Origin: Deefgea piscis | GTDB lineage: Bacteria > Pseudomonadota > Gammaproteobacteria > Burkholderiales > Chitinibacteraceae | Direction of reading: 5' to 3' | NCBI RefSeq assembly: GCF_019665785.1 | Contig: NZ_CP081149.1 | Location: forward strand, 1,860,001 to 1,924,000 | Length of the DNA: 64,000 nt | In this document: piece after piece, positions 6,794 to 14,582 of the stretch | Position numbering within the stretch: position 1 is the first letter of the stretch | Layout: the number at the start of each line of letters is the position of its first letter | The notes under the pieces: generated by a model | The model's input: only the letters and a program-made list of their open reading frames with translations | What the model was told of the DNA's origin: nothing | Databases searched by the model: none | Translations under genes and position numbers: made by a program

Positions 6794-9055
6794 TTACAGT
6801 GGGTTGGCGCTGAAGTAGCGCTCTAGATTATTCACCTCCGTATCTTTGCGTGGCACGCGCATTCCTTCCACAATGCCATTGTAAAGCATCTCTCTTGGCG
6901 CTAAATGAAAGCCATTGGTGTTTGGATCCATATACGGGAGCTGTTGTTTTCTGAGGAAGTATTCCAGCAATTGGGCGCTGCTGCTTTGTAGTCCATAGCT
7001 TGAATTGGACCAAGCACTATTGTGGCTGCCCCAGTGATGGCCAAATTCATGGCCGATAACGCCGGCATTTCTAAAGTAATGTTCGTAGAAATTCCAAGTA
7101 TCTATGCCTAAAACGTCACCACCACCAAGCCCCCCTCCCATCGTGGTGACCCCCAAACGAATGCCGCCACGATTCATGATCGCTTGATAGTTATTGCGGT
7201 AATCTTCGCCAGTAAAAAATCCACTTGGAGCATCAACTTGTCCGGCATTACCAAAGAAATCATGGCCCATGACTTTTTTATGGTTAAACCAAACATGTTC
7301 AAATTCGGGACTATTTAATACGTATGCAAAATTGGTCATCATGATGACCCATTCGCGGGCGTAAATCGGATTAATCTTTCCCCAAGATCCATCACTACCA
7401 TCCGCATCGTATTTACCAAATGAAAGTTGCCATTTCATTTTGAAATTGCTGATTTTTTGCACGTGCGCATCGGTTTTGGAATCAATTCGAATCTCAAACA
7501 AATCGCTCGGCAGTACGCTGAGTGCGTCTAAACCTTTGAATTGCACACTGCCTTTGTCATCAACCCGCTGGAAAGTACGGCCATCGTTGATAGCGACATC
7601 AAAGCGAACGGTGCTAAATGCCGGTAGTTGATCTAACGATCCAAGCACAAACCACGGTTCACTGCCTTTAAGGCGGGCTTGAATTTCTAGATTGCGAACG
7701 GGGATAGCGCTGTAGCTGCTTAATGCCAATTGCCGTTGATCGAGCTTGCCGCTGAGGATTTTGTTGATCGCAAAGCTGCGCAGTTGTGGATTAGTTAATG
7801 TCTCCCAGCTATCGCTGTCTTGTAATAGCAATCCTTTTTGCGCTGCCGCCATCGCGGCATACTGATACTGCTGCGTTGTTACCTTGTCGATATGGTGTAG
7901 TTCGTCCACTTGTCGTTGTGGCAGGATCAAGATGTCTTTATTTTGGATTGCGGCGATGGTTTGTTGATTAAAACCAATGTCTTTTGCTTTGAGCAAATTT
8001 TGTGGTGCGGCTTGATCGGCCAGATTGATTTGGCGAAATTGATCGAGTGGTGTCGCGGGTAAAATTTGCGCGCCGCTGGCTGGTAAGTTGCTGGATGCAA
8101 AGCGATCAATTCCGCCACCGGTGCGGCTTACATACAGCTGGCCATCGTCGCCTTGGATGAGCGTATTGCTGACGCTATTTTGCTGCATGATGGGTTGCAC
8201 CATGGTGGTCGATTCAGCCAGCTGGCCCACGTCGTAAACCAAGGTTTTACCATTACCAAAGCTAGCAAACAGTCGTTCACCCACCGTCGCTAACTTAACG
8301 TCACAGTAAGTGCTTGTGCAGTCTGGCAGGCTGAGGTAAGCATGCTTGATGGCTTTTTTATTATTGGCTGGAGTAGCGTCGCTTTGTTTCCAAACCGAAA
8401 TTCTTTTGTCGGTATCGGCGGCAAAGATGTAGTTGGCATTGGCCGCGACCGCAATCGGATGAACTAAGACTTGATTTGAAGGGCCGCTCCAGTTCCCAGT
8501 GCCTAGCGCGGTAATAAAGCGCGGCTCGCTCTGGCTAATATCAAAAATATCCACACGATTGGATGAAAGAGACGCGGTGTAAAGCCGATCTTGAAACTGA
8601 TTAATATCGTATAAACGCTTAAAATCATCGGTGCTGCCATTGCTGGAAAAATTACTAATCGGCGTTAATGCTTTGTTGGCGTTAAGATCAAAACGCAAAA
8701 CAGCAGCTGGAGTAGAAATAAGGTCATTGGCTATATACAGAATATTATCTTTGAGCACCACCGCGCTGGGTAAGAATGCAGCATCGTCCAGCCCAAAACT
8801 GCTGGCATTTAATTGCTGCGCTTGATCGAGTAATTTAATGCTGCGGTCTACGACAGGATTGCGCTCTTCTGTGCCACTACCACCGCCGCCTGTTCCTCCA
8901 TTGCCACCACCAGTACTGCCGCCACCAGTGCCGCTACCAGTTCCACTGCCACTGCCACCACCACCACCCATTTCCCCGTTTGAATCACCTGCGCCGCCAC
9001 AAGCGGCTAACATGAGACTCAGGGCGAGTAAGCTGATTATTTCGCGTAATTTCAT
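6794..9055 (-). CDS. Large lipoprotein with Gly/Ser linker, propeller-like repeats and HExxH metalloprotease motif
   Basis: I do not recognise a named family for this 753-residue protein. It begins with a lipoprotein signal (lipobox LAAC, Cys 19), then a low-complexity Gly/Ser/Thr linker at residues 30-62 that would hold the rest away from the membrane. Residues about 65-350 contain repeated strands such as DNILYIANDL, DRLYTASLSSNRVDIFD, NYIFAADTDKRISVWK and GQLYVSRTGGGIDRF, suggestive of a beta-propeller. The C-terminal region contains VIGHEFGHHWGSHN, with HExxH at about 669-673. This is a zincin motif, but no third ligand at the metzincin spacing is evident. It would be an exported lipid-anchored metalloenzyme, possibly a peptidase; substrate unknown. 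It is a single-gene unit with its own terminator. Confidence 0.8.
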   Translation of the reverse strand: MKLREIISLLALSLMLAACGGAGDSNGEMGGGGGSGSGTGSGTGGGSTGGGNGGTGGGGSGTEERNPVVDRSIKLLDQAQQLNASSFGLDDAAFLPSAVVLKDNILYIANDLISTPAAVLRFDLNANKALTPISNFSSNGSTDDFKRLYDINQFQDRLYTASLSSNRVDIFDISQSEPRFITALGTGNWSGPSNQVLVHPIAVAANANYIFAADTDKRISVWKQSDATPANNKKAIKHAYLSLPDCTSTYCDVKLATVGERLFASFGNGKTLVYDVGQLAESTTMVQPIMQQNSVSNTLIQGDDGQLYVSRTGGGIDRFASSNLPASGAQILPATPLDQFRQINLADQAAPQNLLKAKDIGFNQQTIAAIQNKDILILPQRQVDELHHIDKVTTQQYQYAAMAAAQKGLLLQDSDSWETLTNPQLRSFAINKILSGKLDQRQLALSSYSAIPVRNLEIQARLKGSEPWFVLGSLDQLPAFSTVRFDVAINDGRTFQRVDDKGSVQFKGLDALSVLPSDLFEIRIDSKTDAHVQKISNFKMKWQLSFGKYDADGSDGSWGKINPIYAREWVIMMTNFAYVLNSPEFEHVWFNHKKVMGHDFFGNAGQVDAPSGFFTGEDYRNNYQAIMNRGGIRLGVTTMGGGLGGGDVLGIDTWNFYEHYFRNAGVIGHEFGHHWGSHNSAWSNSSYGLQSSSAQLLEYFLRKQQLPYMDPNTNGFHLAPREMLYNGIVEGMRVPRKDTEVNNLERYFSANPL
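8870..8968 (-). repeat. Gly/Ser/Thr low-complexity linker-coding tract
   Basis: This 99-nt stretch encodes residues 30-62 of the lipoprotein, almost only Gly with spaced Ser and Thr. It consists of degenerate GGX triplets (ggtggc, ggcagt), not an exact tandem repeat, so it is best read as a flexible tether. Confidence 0.85.
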
Positions 9056-9418
9056 TGTGTGAAATGTCGTTTAAATATAAAAGTGAATCTTACAATATCA
9101 TGATTTGCTTATATAATAATTATTGCAAGCTGTGTCTTTTTATTTGCTCTAGTGGCAACTGTGATATTGCCCCTTTGCCAACAAATTAAACAACTAGCCA
9201 GAACATTCCACCGCTTTCTGGGTTGTGAAGGTACCGCTGTGCACCCACTTGCCGTTTATTTTGCTGCTCGCGCTCAGCAATATTTAGCACTTGCTTGCTG
9301 AATGCTGACAAAACTGCGATATTGCATAGGCCAGATGCATTACTTTGTGGCGTGTTATGCCGGTGTGGGTGTCAATCGGGCATTCTGTTTTGGTCGATTT
9401 GAGTATGGGGAATAGGGT
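9056..9418 (+). other. Divergent intergenic region, lipoprotein and SPFH gene promoters
   Basis: This 363-nt region separates two divergent genes. The left 80 nt are very A/T-rich (tatataataattat around 9110), a likely promoter area. I see no ORF with a ribosome site and no strong hairpin. The sequence ggggaataggg just before 9419 is the ribosome-binding region of the SPFH gene. Confidence 0.5.
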
Positions 9419-10471
9419 ATGGGTCTAGGATCGTTTATTCATAATCAGTTCATCGACATACTGCAGTGGAATGAAGATGAAGATGGGGTGTTGGCTTATC
9501 GCTTCCCGCAGGCCAATTGTGAAATTCAATATGGTGCCAGTTTAACGGTGCGCGAATCACAAATGGCGGTGTTTTTAAATGAAGGCCAGTTTGCCGATGT
9601 CTTTACCCCCGGTCGATATACGCTGACCACGCGCACTTTGCCGCTGCTGACCGCGCTTAAAAATTGGGACAAATTATTCGAGTCACCGTTTAAGTCAGAT
9701 GTGTACTTTATGAGTACGCGTTTACAGCTGGGCCGCAAGTGGGGCACGCCGCAGCCGATTACGCTGCGAGACGCTGATTTTGGCATGGTTCGAATGCGCG
9801 CTTTTGGCGTTTATGCTTACCAAATCGTCGATCCACAGCTGTTTTTTAGCCAAATCAGCGGTACGCGTGACGTTTATACTTGCGATGATGTCGAGCTGCA
9901 GTTGCGTAATCAGGTGGTCTCGACGATGACGCAGGTGTTAGCCAGCTCGGATGTGCCTTTTTTGGATATGGCGAGTCATCAAGGCTTAATGGCCGAGCGA
10001 ATTGGTGCTGCACTGCGTTCGCAATTTGCACAATACGGACTGCTGCTCGATACCTTTACGCTAGAAAATATCTCCTTACCCGATGAATTACAAAAAGCCC
10101 TCGATAACAAAATCTCAATGCAGATGATTGGTGATCTGGGGGCGTTTGGTCAGTATCAGGCGGCTCAATCGATGGTGCTCGCCGCGCAAAACGACAGTGG
10201 CTTGGCGGGATTGGGCGTGGGTTTAGGTGCCGGCGTTGCCGCTGGGCAAGTGATGGCATCGGCGATGAACTCTGTGCTCGCGCCAAATGCGCAGCCCAAT
10301 CGGGCTACTGAGCAGACTGATGTTGCAAACTCATCCCCCTTAATGAGCGAGGCCCAAGTGCAGTTGCAACAATTAAAAGCCTTGCTAGCGCAAGACTTGA
10401 TTACGGTTGCTGATTACGATGCTGCCAAAGCGGAAGTGCTTAAAAAACTGATTGCCGGTGATGAGGCTTGA
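9419..10471 (+). CDS. SPFH-domain protein with C-terminal SHOCT motif
   Basis: The first about 230 residues resemble the bacterial SPFH/virion-core-like family: LTVRESQMAVFLNEGQFADVF, PGRYTLTTRTLPLLT and MRAFGVYAYQIVDPQLFF are typical. A Gly/Ala-rich stretch follows (about 250-280). The last about 45 residues form a SHOCT-like short helical motif (LQQLKALLAQDLITVADYDAAKAEVLKKL). No signal peptide or clear membrane helix is present. Such proteins oligomerise on membranes, but this subgroup has no settled role. The gene is followed 44 nt later by a GFA-family gene on the same strand, a likely operon. A GGGGAATAGGG ribosome site supports the ATG at 9419. Confidence 0.82.
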   Translation: MGLGSFIHNQFIDILQWNEDEDGVLAYRFPQANCEIQYGASLTVRESQMAVFLNEGQFADVFTPGRYTLTTRTLPLLTALKNWDKLFESPFKSDVYFMSTRLQLGRKWGTPQPITLRDADFGMVRMRAFGVYAYQIVDPQLFFSQISGTRDVYTCDDVELQLRNQVVSTMTQVLASSDVPFLDMASHQGLMAERIGAALRSQFAQYGLLLDTFTLENISLPDELQKALDNKISMQMIGDLGAFGQYQAAQSMVLAAQNDSGLAGLGVGLGAGVAAGQVMASAMNSVLAPNAQPNRATEQTDVANSSPLMSEAQVQLQQLKALLAQDLITVADYDAAKAEVLKKLIAGDEA

Positions 10472-10515
10472 TATCGCTGGTGCTGTGACTGAGTAACTGA
10501 TAAAGGTGAATAGAG

Positions 10516-10917
10516 ATGAGCTTGCAAGGATCTTGCGCGTGTAAAGCCGTGCGTTATGCAGTCGATGAATTGGCGACGCCAATTTCGCACTGTCATTGTC
10601 AGACCTGCCGTAAAACACATGCGGCGGCATTTAATTCAGCCGCTGGTGTGCGCCAGGAGCAATTTCGTTGGCTCGCGGGTGAAGATATGCTGAGTGAGTA
10701 TGCTTCGTCAGCGGATAAAGTGCGTTATTTTTGTTCGCAATGCGGCAGCCATCTATTGGCTAAAAAAGTCGGCAAGCCTATGTGGGTGCTACGGGTGGCC
10801 ACTTTAGATGACGATCCAAGTCTGCGTGCTAGCCAGCATATTTGGACTTCGCACGATGTGCCGTGGCTCAATTTTGTCGACTTGCCCGAATACGCGCAGT
10901 GGGCTGAACCTCGTTAA
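10516..10917 (+). CDS. GFA-family (Mss4-fold zinc) protein, CENP-V/GFA domain
   Basis: The 133-residue protein has the full zinc-ligand pattern of the GFA family: GSCACKAVRY, HCHCQTCRK and FCSQCGSHL. Members are often annotated as glutathione-dependent formaldehyde-activating enzymes, but most have unknown substrates. It lies 44 nt downstream of the SPFH gene and ends before a bidirectional terminator. A separate formaldehyde-detoxification cluster exists near 39-41.5 kb, with no visible link to this gene. Confidence 0.88.
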   Translation: MSLQGSCACKAVRYAVDELATPISHCHCQTCRKTHAAAFNSAAGVRQEQFRWLAGEDMLSEYASSADKVRYFCSQCGSHLLAKKVGKPMWVLRVATLDDDPSLRASQHIWTSHDVPWLNFVDLPEYAQWAEPR

Positions 10918-10930
10918 AGTGACAGGCAAT

Positions 10931-10956
10931 AAAAAACCGGCATTGCCGGTTTTTTT
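10931..10956. terminator. Bidirectional terminator between GFA gene and mscS
   Basis: AAAAAACCGGCA faces TGCCGGTTTTTT as a compact hairpin with A and T runs on both sides. It lies between convergent genes ending at 10917 and 11004. Confidence 0.92.
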
Positions 10957-11003
10957 ATGGTCTTGAATTTCGCAATAAGCTGGGCGCGATCAATTGCCGC
11001 CGT

Positions 11004-11816
11004 TTATTTATCAGTATGCTGAATATGATGCACGGTGCGTTGCGGATAAGGAATTGAGATCTTGGCTGCATCAAAGGCTTTTTTGACTTTTTCGGTCGTG
11101 TCAAAAAACACCGGCCAGTAGTCTTCGCTATTGGTCCAGACGCGAACGGTGAAATTCACCGAGCTGTCGCCTAGCGATGACACCACCACCAGCGGGGCAG
11201 GATCTACATGAATGCGTGTGTCTTGCTTGAGTACCGATAAAATCACTTCGCGGGTGTGGTCAATATCATCGTCATAACCAACACCAAAGACAAAATCGAC
11301 GCGGCGGGTGGACATGGCCGAGTAATTGGTGAGATTGCCATTGGCTAAGGGGCCGTTGGGGATGACGATGAGTTTATTGTCGGGTGTGCGTAAACGCGTG
11401 GTAAAAATTTGAATGCCTTCGACTGTACCAGCTTGACCCTGCGCCTCAATATAGTCACCGGCTTTAAAGGGTTTAAACATTAAAATCAGTACACCACCGG
11501 CAAAATTACTCAAGCTGCCTTGCAGCGCCAAACCAATGGCTAAACCTGCCGCACCCAAAATCGCAATAAATGACGTGGTTTCAATGCCGATCATTGACGC
11601 CGCACTAATCAGTAACAGTGCTTTTAATGCTACATCGGCCAGACTACCCAAAAAATGCTTGAGTGTGGCTTCGACATTGCTACGTGTTAGCATTTTTTCT
11701 AATAGCTGACTGGCAACGCCGATGAGTTTCCAGCCAATAAACAGCGCAATCAGTGCCGATAATAATTTAGGCGCATAGCTAATTGCTTGGGCTTGTAATA
11801 GGTCTATCCAATTCAT
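11004..11816 (-). CDS. mscS: Small-conductance mechanosensitive channel, MscS family
   Basis: The 270-residue protein has three N-terminal membrane helices. The third is the Gly/Ala-rich pore helix (ILGAAGLAIGLALQGSLSNF, then AGGVLILMFKPFKAGD), the hallmark of MscS. The cytoplasmic cage domain follows (VVIPNGPLANGNLTNYS). It releases solutes when membrane tension rises on hypo-osmotic shock. The length is close to E. coli MscS (286). It is a single gene facing the GFA gene. Confidence 0.95.
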   Translation of the reverse strand: MNWIDLLQAQAISYAPKLLSALIALFIGWKLIGVASQLLEKMLTRSNVEATLKHFLGSLADVALKALLLISAASMIGIETTSFIAILGAAGLAIGLALQGSLSNFAGGVLILMFKPFKAGDYIEAQGQAGTVEGIQIFTTRLRTPDNKLIVIPNGPLANGNLTNYSAMSTRRVDFVFGVGYDDDIDHTREVILSVLKQDTRIHVDPAPLVVVSSLGDSSVNFTVRVWTNSEDYWPVFFDTTEKVKKAFDAAKISIPYPQRTVHHIQHTDK

Positions 11817-11968
11817 TCGGTGTGCTTTATTTAAGCTAATAATACGGTTGAGTTTCGCAGAATTAAATCAATAATCGAAGAGGATAAATTACCCTTTATA
11901 AGGGCAATAGTGCACACGAATCACATTGCCCACATTGTAAATTAATGGCGTGTATTTACGCCGCCAGA

Positions 11969-12003
11969 ATTAAAGCGCACAACAAATTGTTGTGCGCTTT
12001 AAT
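11969..12003 (-). terminator. Strong hairpin downstream of the LPMO gene
   Basis: A perfect 16-bp inverted repeat (ATTAAAGCGCACAACA and its complement) with a 3-nt loop lies 72 nt past the LPMO stop. Its A/T-rich base can act as a short U tract; no long T-run follows. Confidence 0.7.
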
Positions 12004-12075
12004 TTGAACGCAGTGCGGGTACAACGGCGGTGTGGCACGGCGTCTAAGCCCTAAGCTTTAACTGCGGCTAGTTTA

Positions 12076-13503
12076 TTATTTCACTTCATCCCAAGCCGAT
12101 GACCAGTGTGAGCCAACGCCAGGCTCGTATTGCGTGGCGCTACTTGACCATTGCGAGCAGTAGCCACTGTATGGAAACGGCTTGCAGCGATAGGTTTTGC
12201 CGTCTTTCTCTTGTTTGACCAAAGTACCTGCTTGATACGATTTAATTGATGCAGGGAAGACAAAATCATATTGCCCACCCGCAGTGGCGTCGTTAAACAT
12301 CATATCGAGGGTTTGCTGTACATAAGCGCCGCCATTTTTAGGCGAGCCTTTCACCACCAGCTGATGATGGCCGGCTTTTACATTGCTTAGCGCCATGGTA
12401 AAGGTTTTATTGCTGTTGTTTAGGCTGGCTTCGCTTTGGCCTTGTGCAATGCCGTCATGGTTATAAACCGTATTGCTGACGTTTAGGTCGCCTTGCGCTG
12501 CGACATTAAAAGTCAGTGTCACTTTGCCGTCTTTGATGCTGTATTCACGAGCGAGATTACTGACTTGAACGCTATTGACCAGCGGTGGTTGCTTTTGTTC
12601 GATTTGAATCTCAACCCGACTTAAGCCGCTACTGGTTTTAAGATAAATTGGATTTAAACCATAAACAGGGCCAAATTGCCCGTTGCTGGCTTTTTGCCCA
12701 GCACGAATGTGCTGTTGCTCTTGGTTGATTTTGCTCGCCAGAGCGTGTGCCCAATTATTGCGTAGCCCTTGTGCGGCATTGGCAATTGTGAGTGTGGTTT
12801 GTAGCTGAGGACGTTCGCCGTTTTGGTCAAAAACGCGTGTCATGACGCGATCGCCCGATTTTAAATCGACCGAAGGGTGGATGCTGCCGCCTTGGCGCCA
12901 GTCGGGAGCAGGTTGTCCGCCATTGTCGTCAAACATCACGTCGATCACATTGTAAAAACTATTACTGGTGTCACCTACTTCCCATACCCCCAGTATCACT
13001 TGATAGCCGGTGCGCTGCGGTACGGTGCAAAGGTGGCTGGTTTGTGGATTTGGCTTTTGCATTCCGCCATCCACTTCACAAAAAGGCTTGAGATCAAACG
13101 CCGCGCGAGTCAGTGCTTGATTCGGATTCCAGTCTTGTTTGGTGATGTAGTAGCGCCAATTGCGCGTAGTGTGATTGGCGGTAAAAAACCAGCTCATGTT
13201 TTGTGGGCCGGCTTTGATATCGCGCTTGGTCCAGCGATCGCTGGTTTGCGCATCTAATTCCGAGAACTGAATATGGCCAGCGCTGGCAATTTTGCCGTCG
13301 GCAGGACCTAGGGCTGGAAATCCAGACGGTGCTTCAATGCTTTGTGGTTCCCATTGCACTGCGCCGCATTGGCTATTGCCGCCAATTTTGCATAAATAAG
13401 CCCGTGAGGTCGGCTCGGTCATATAGCCGTGAGCGAATGCGCCGGTGCTGGCGGCAAGTAGGCTGGTCGATATGAGTAAATGCTGGATGAAATGACGCTT
13501 CAT
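12076..13503 (-). CDS. gbpA: GbpA-like chitin-active lytic polysaccharide monooxygenase (AA10) with CBM5/12 domain
   Basis: A signal peptide ends in TGAFA just before HGYMTEPTSRAYLC, so mature His1 would form the copper histidine brace. Residues about 25-205 are the AA10 domain (GHIQFSELDAQTS, WFFTANHTTRNWRYYITK, VILGVWEVGDTSNSFYNVID). Two middle domains as in Vibrio GbpA follow. The C-terminus is a CBM5/12-type chitin-binding module (YRCKPFPYSGYCSQWSSSA, GSHWSSAWDEV). The 475 residues match GbpA (about 485). It is exported, cleaves crystalline chitin oxidatively and may aid adhesion to chitin. A small lipoprotein gene lies upstream on the same strand. Confidence 0.95.
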   Translation of the reverse strand: MKRHFIQHLLISTSLLAASTGAFAHGYMTEPTSRAYLCKIGGNSQCGAVQWEPQSIEAPSGFPALGPADGKIASAGHIQFSELDAQTSDRWTKRDIKAGPQNMSWFFTANHTTRNWRYYITKQDWNPNQALTRAAFDLKPFCEVDGGMQKPNPQTSHLCTVPQRTGYQVILGVWEVGDTSNSFYNVIDVMFDDNGGQPAPDWRQGGSIHPSVDLKSGDRVMTRVFDQNGERPQLQTTLTIANAAQGLRNNWAHALASKINQEQQHIRAGQKASNGQFGPVYGLNPIYLKTSSGLSRVEIQIEQKQPPLVNSVQVSNLAREYSIKDGKVTLTFNVAAQGDLNVSNTVYNHDGIAQGQSEASLNNSNKTFTMALSNVKAGHHQLVVKGSPKNGGAYVQQTLDMMFNDATAGGQYDFVFPASIKSYQAGTLVKQEKDGKTYRCKPFPYSGYCSQWSSSATQYEPGVGSHWSSAWDEVK

Positions 13504-13576
13504 TAGGGTGTGGCCTTGGGTTTTATGATTTGAAAAATTGAATCTGTGCCGTCAATCGGGCAATCCGTCGGGCAAT

Positions 13577-13777
13577 TTAAAATTGCTCAATGACCGGCGG
13601 AAGGCCATTTTCTTGGTGAGCGCTACTTGAATTTGGCGCCTTACTTGCGGCTGGGGGCGAGCTGGCAATGACCGGAGTTGGAGTGCTCGATGCTTCGGGT
13701 GTTGGCAGATCTTCTCCGCTTGAGCAAGCGCTTAGGAGTGCGACAGCAAACAGCGTCAACAGTGTATTTAAATGCAT
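13577..13777 (-). CDS. Small Ser/Pro-rich lipoprotein upstream of the LPMO gene
   Basis: This 66-residue frame starts with a clean lipoprotein signal (LLTLFAVALLSAC), Cys 18 being the lipidation site. The rest is Ser/Pro/Ala-rich with no recognisable fold. It lies 73 nt upstream of the LPMO gene in the same orientation, so the two may share a transcript. A ribosome site (AAGG within ccttttac on the plus strand) precedes its ATG. I do not recognise a family; short proline-rich lipoproteins are common and poorly conserved. Confidence 0.65.
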   Translation of the reverse strand: MHLNTLLTLFAVALLSACSSGEDLPTPEASSTPTPVIASSPPAASKAPNSSSAHQENGLPPVIEQF

Positions 13778-14372
13778 TGTTTACCTTGTAAAAGGAAATT
13801 AAACGAGACGGTGTAATTCGAGGTTTGGTTAAGTTAGTTCGACATTTGGCGCGGCACATTGTAAGGGAGTGCCTGTAAGTGAGGGTGTTAATATTTACGC
13901 CGTAAAGTGGGGTGTTTTTTAGGTTTTTGCTGTAGATAAGTTGTTTTTGTTGAGTTTTGTTGGCTGACCAGCGGTTGGTTTTTGTGTTGAGTATCTTTCT
14001 GCATCTTTACACGTATGGCCTTGTTGATTGAGGTCAATGTTGTGCTTTGTTTTGTGGGTTAATTTTAAATAAATTAGCGGTAATTTTTGTTTTTTTATGC
14101 TGTTCTCTGATTGCCTCTGTTTTATTTAACCTAATGGTTTCTAAATTATTTTTCTGTAGCTCGTTTAGATGTAGCTGTTGTTGTTCGTGCTTGAATAGCG
14201 ATTTGTAAAGTAGCCGCCAGAAAAAACAAATACATTGTTTAAATAATTTTTTTGTAGGTAAAAGTTAACTGAAATAATGAATTAGTTCGTAGATAATTAT
14301 AAGTATATATATGGGTTTGCTGTGTATCGCGGTAGGCATTGGTTTTAATTGAAGCATTGGATAGTGGTAATA
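13778..14372 (+). other. A/T-rich regulatory region between the lipoprotein gene and torE
   Basis: This 595-nt region has markedly fewer G and C than its neighbours. It contains an FNR-like dyad (listed separately) and no ORF with coding character. It should hold the leftward promoter for the small lipoprotein/LPMO genes and the rightward tor promoter. No TorR-box copies of the E. coli type were recognised by eye. Confidence 0.5.
14024..14037 (+). promoter_or_regulatory. FNR/Anr-like box upstream of the tor genes
   Basis: TTGATTGAGGTCAA matches the FNR dyad TTGAT-N4-ATCAA in 9 of 10 positions. It lies 336 nt before the torE ATG, so it implies a long leader or another target. Anaerobic control of an N-oxide reductase operon makes it plausible. 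Confidence 0.45.
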
Positions 14373-14534
14373 ATGACTGAAATAACAACAGAAAAAACTC
14401 GCAAAAGCGAATGGAAAAAGCTTTTGTTGTTGGCGTTTGTAGGCTTGCCGATTGCGATGTTTGGCGCGATTGCCACCTATGGTTTGATTGTGCGCTTATT
14501 GCAGATTTTTTTAATCGGCTTGCCGGGCGCGTAA
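14373..14534 (+). CDS. torE: TorE/NapE-family small membrane protein
   Basis: This 53-residue protein (MTEITTEKTRKSEWKKLLLL...) has a charged N-terminus and one long hydrophobic helix with the FVGLPIAMFGAIATYGLIVR pattern of the NapE/TorE family. An in-frame start 24 nt upstream exists, but the ATG at 14373 gives the usual family length. TorE accompanies TorC/TorA in Shewanella-type tor operons; its function is not established. A terminator-like hairpin overlaps its stop codon, setting it apart from torC. Confidence 0.85.
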   Translation: MTEITTEKTRKSEWKKLLLLAFVGLPIAMFGAIATYGLIVRLLQIFLIGLPGA

Positions 14535-14559
14535 AGCGAGATTGTTATCTCGCTTTTTT
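14533..14559 (+). terminator. Intrinsic terminator/attenuator between torE and torC
   Basis: AAAGCGAGAT and ATCTCGCTTT form a 10-bp stem with a 4-nt loop, followed by T. It begins within the torE stop codon and ends 24 nt before the torC ATG. It would reduce read-through from torE into torC unless torC has its own promoter. Confidence 0.7.
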
Positions 14560-14582
14560 GTTTTGATGAATTGGATTTGTTT

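Noticed and set aside
8838..9062. Plus-strand frame coding for a proline-rich peptide
   Set aside because: It is the antisense of the Gly/Ser linker of the lipoprotein gene, and its composition follows from that tract.
10516..10917. GFA-family gene as part of the formaldehyde detoxification system
   Set aside because: It is 28 kb from frmR-adhC-fghA, pairs with an SPFH gene, and most GFA-fold proteins are not shown to act on formaldehyde.
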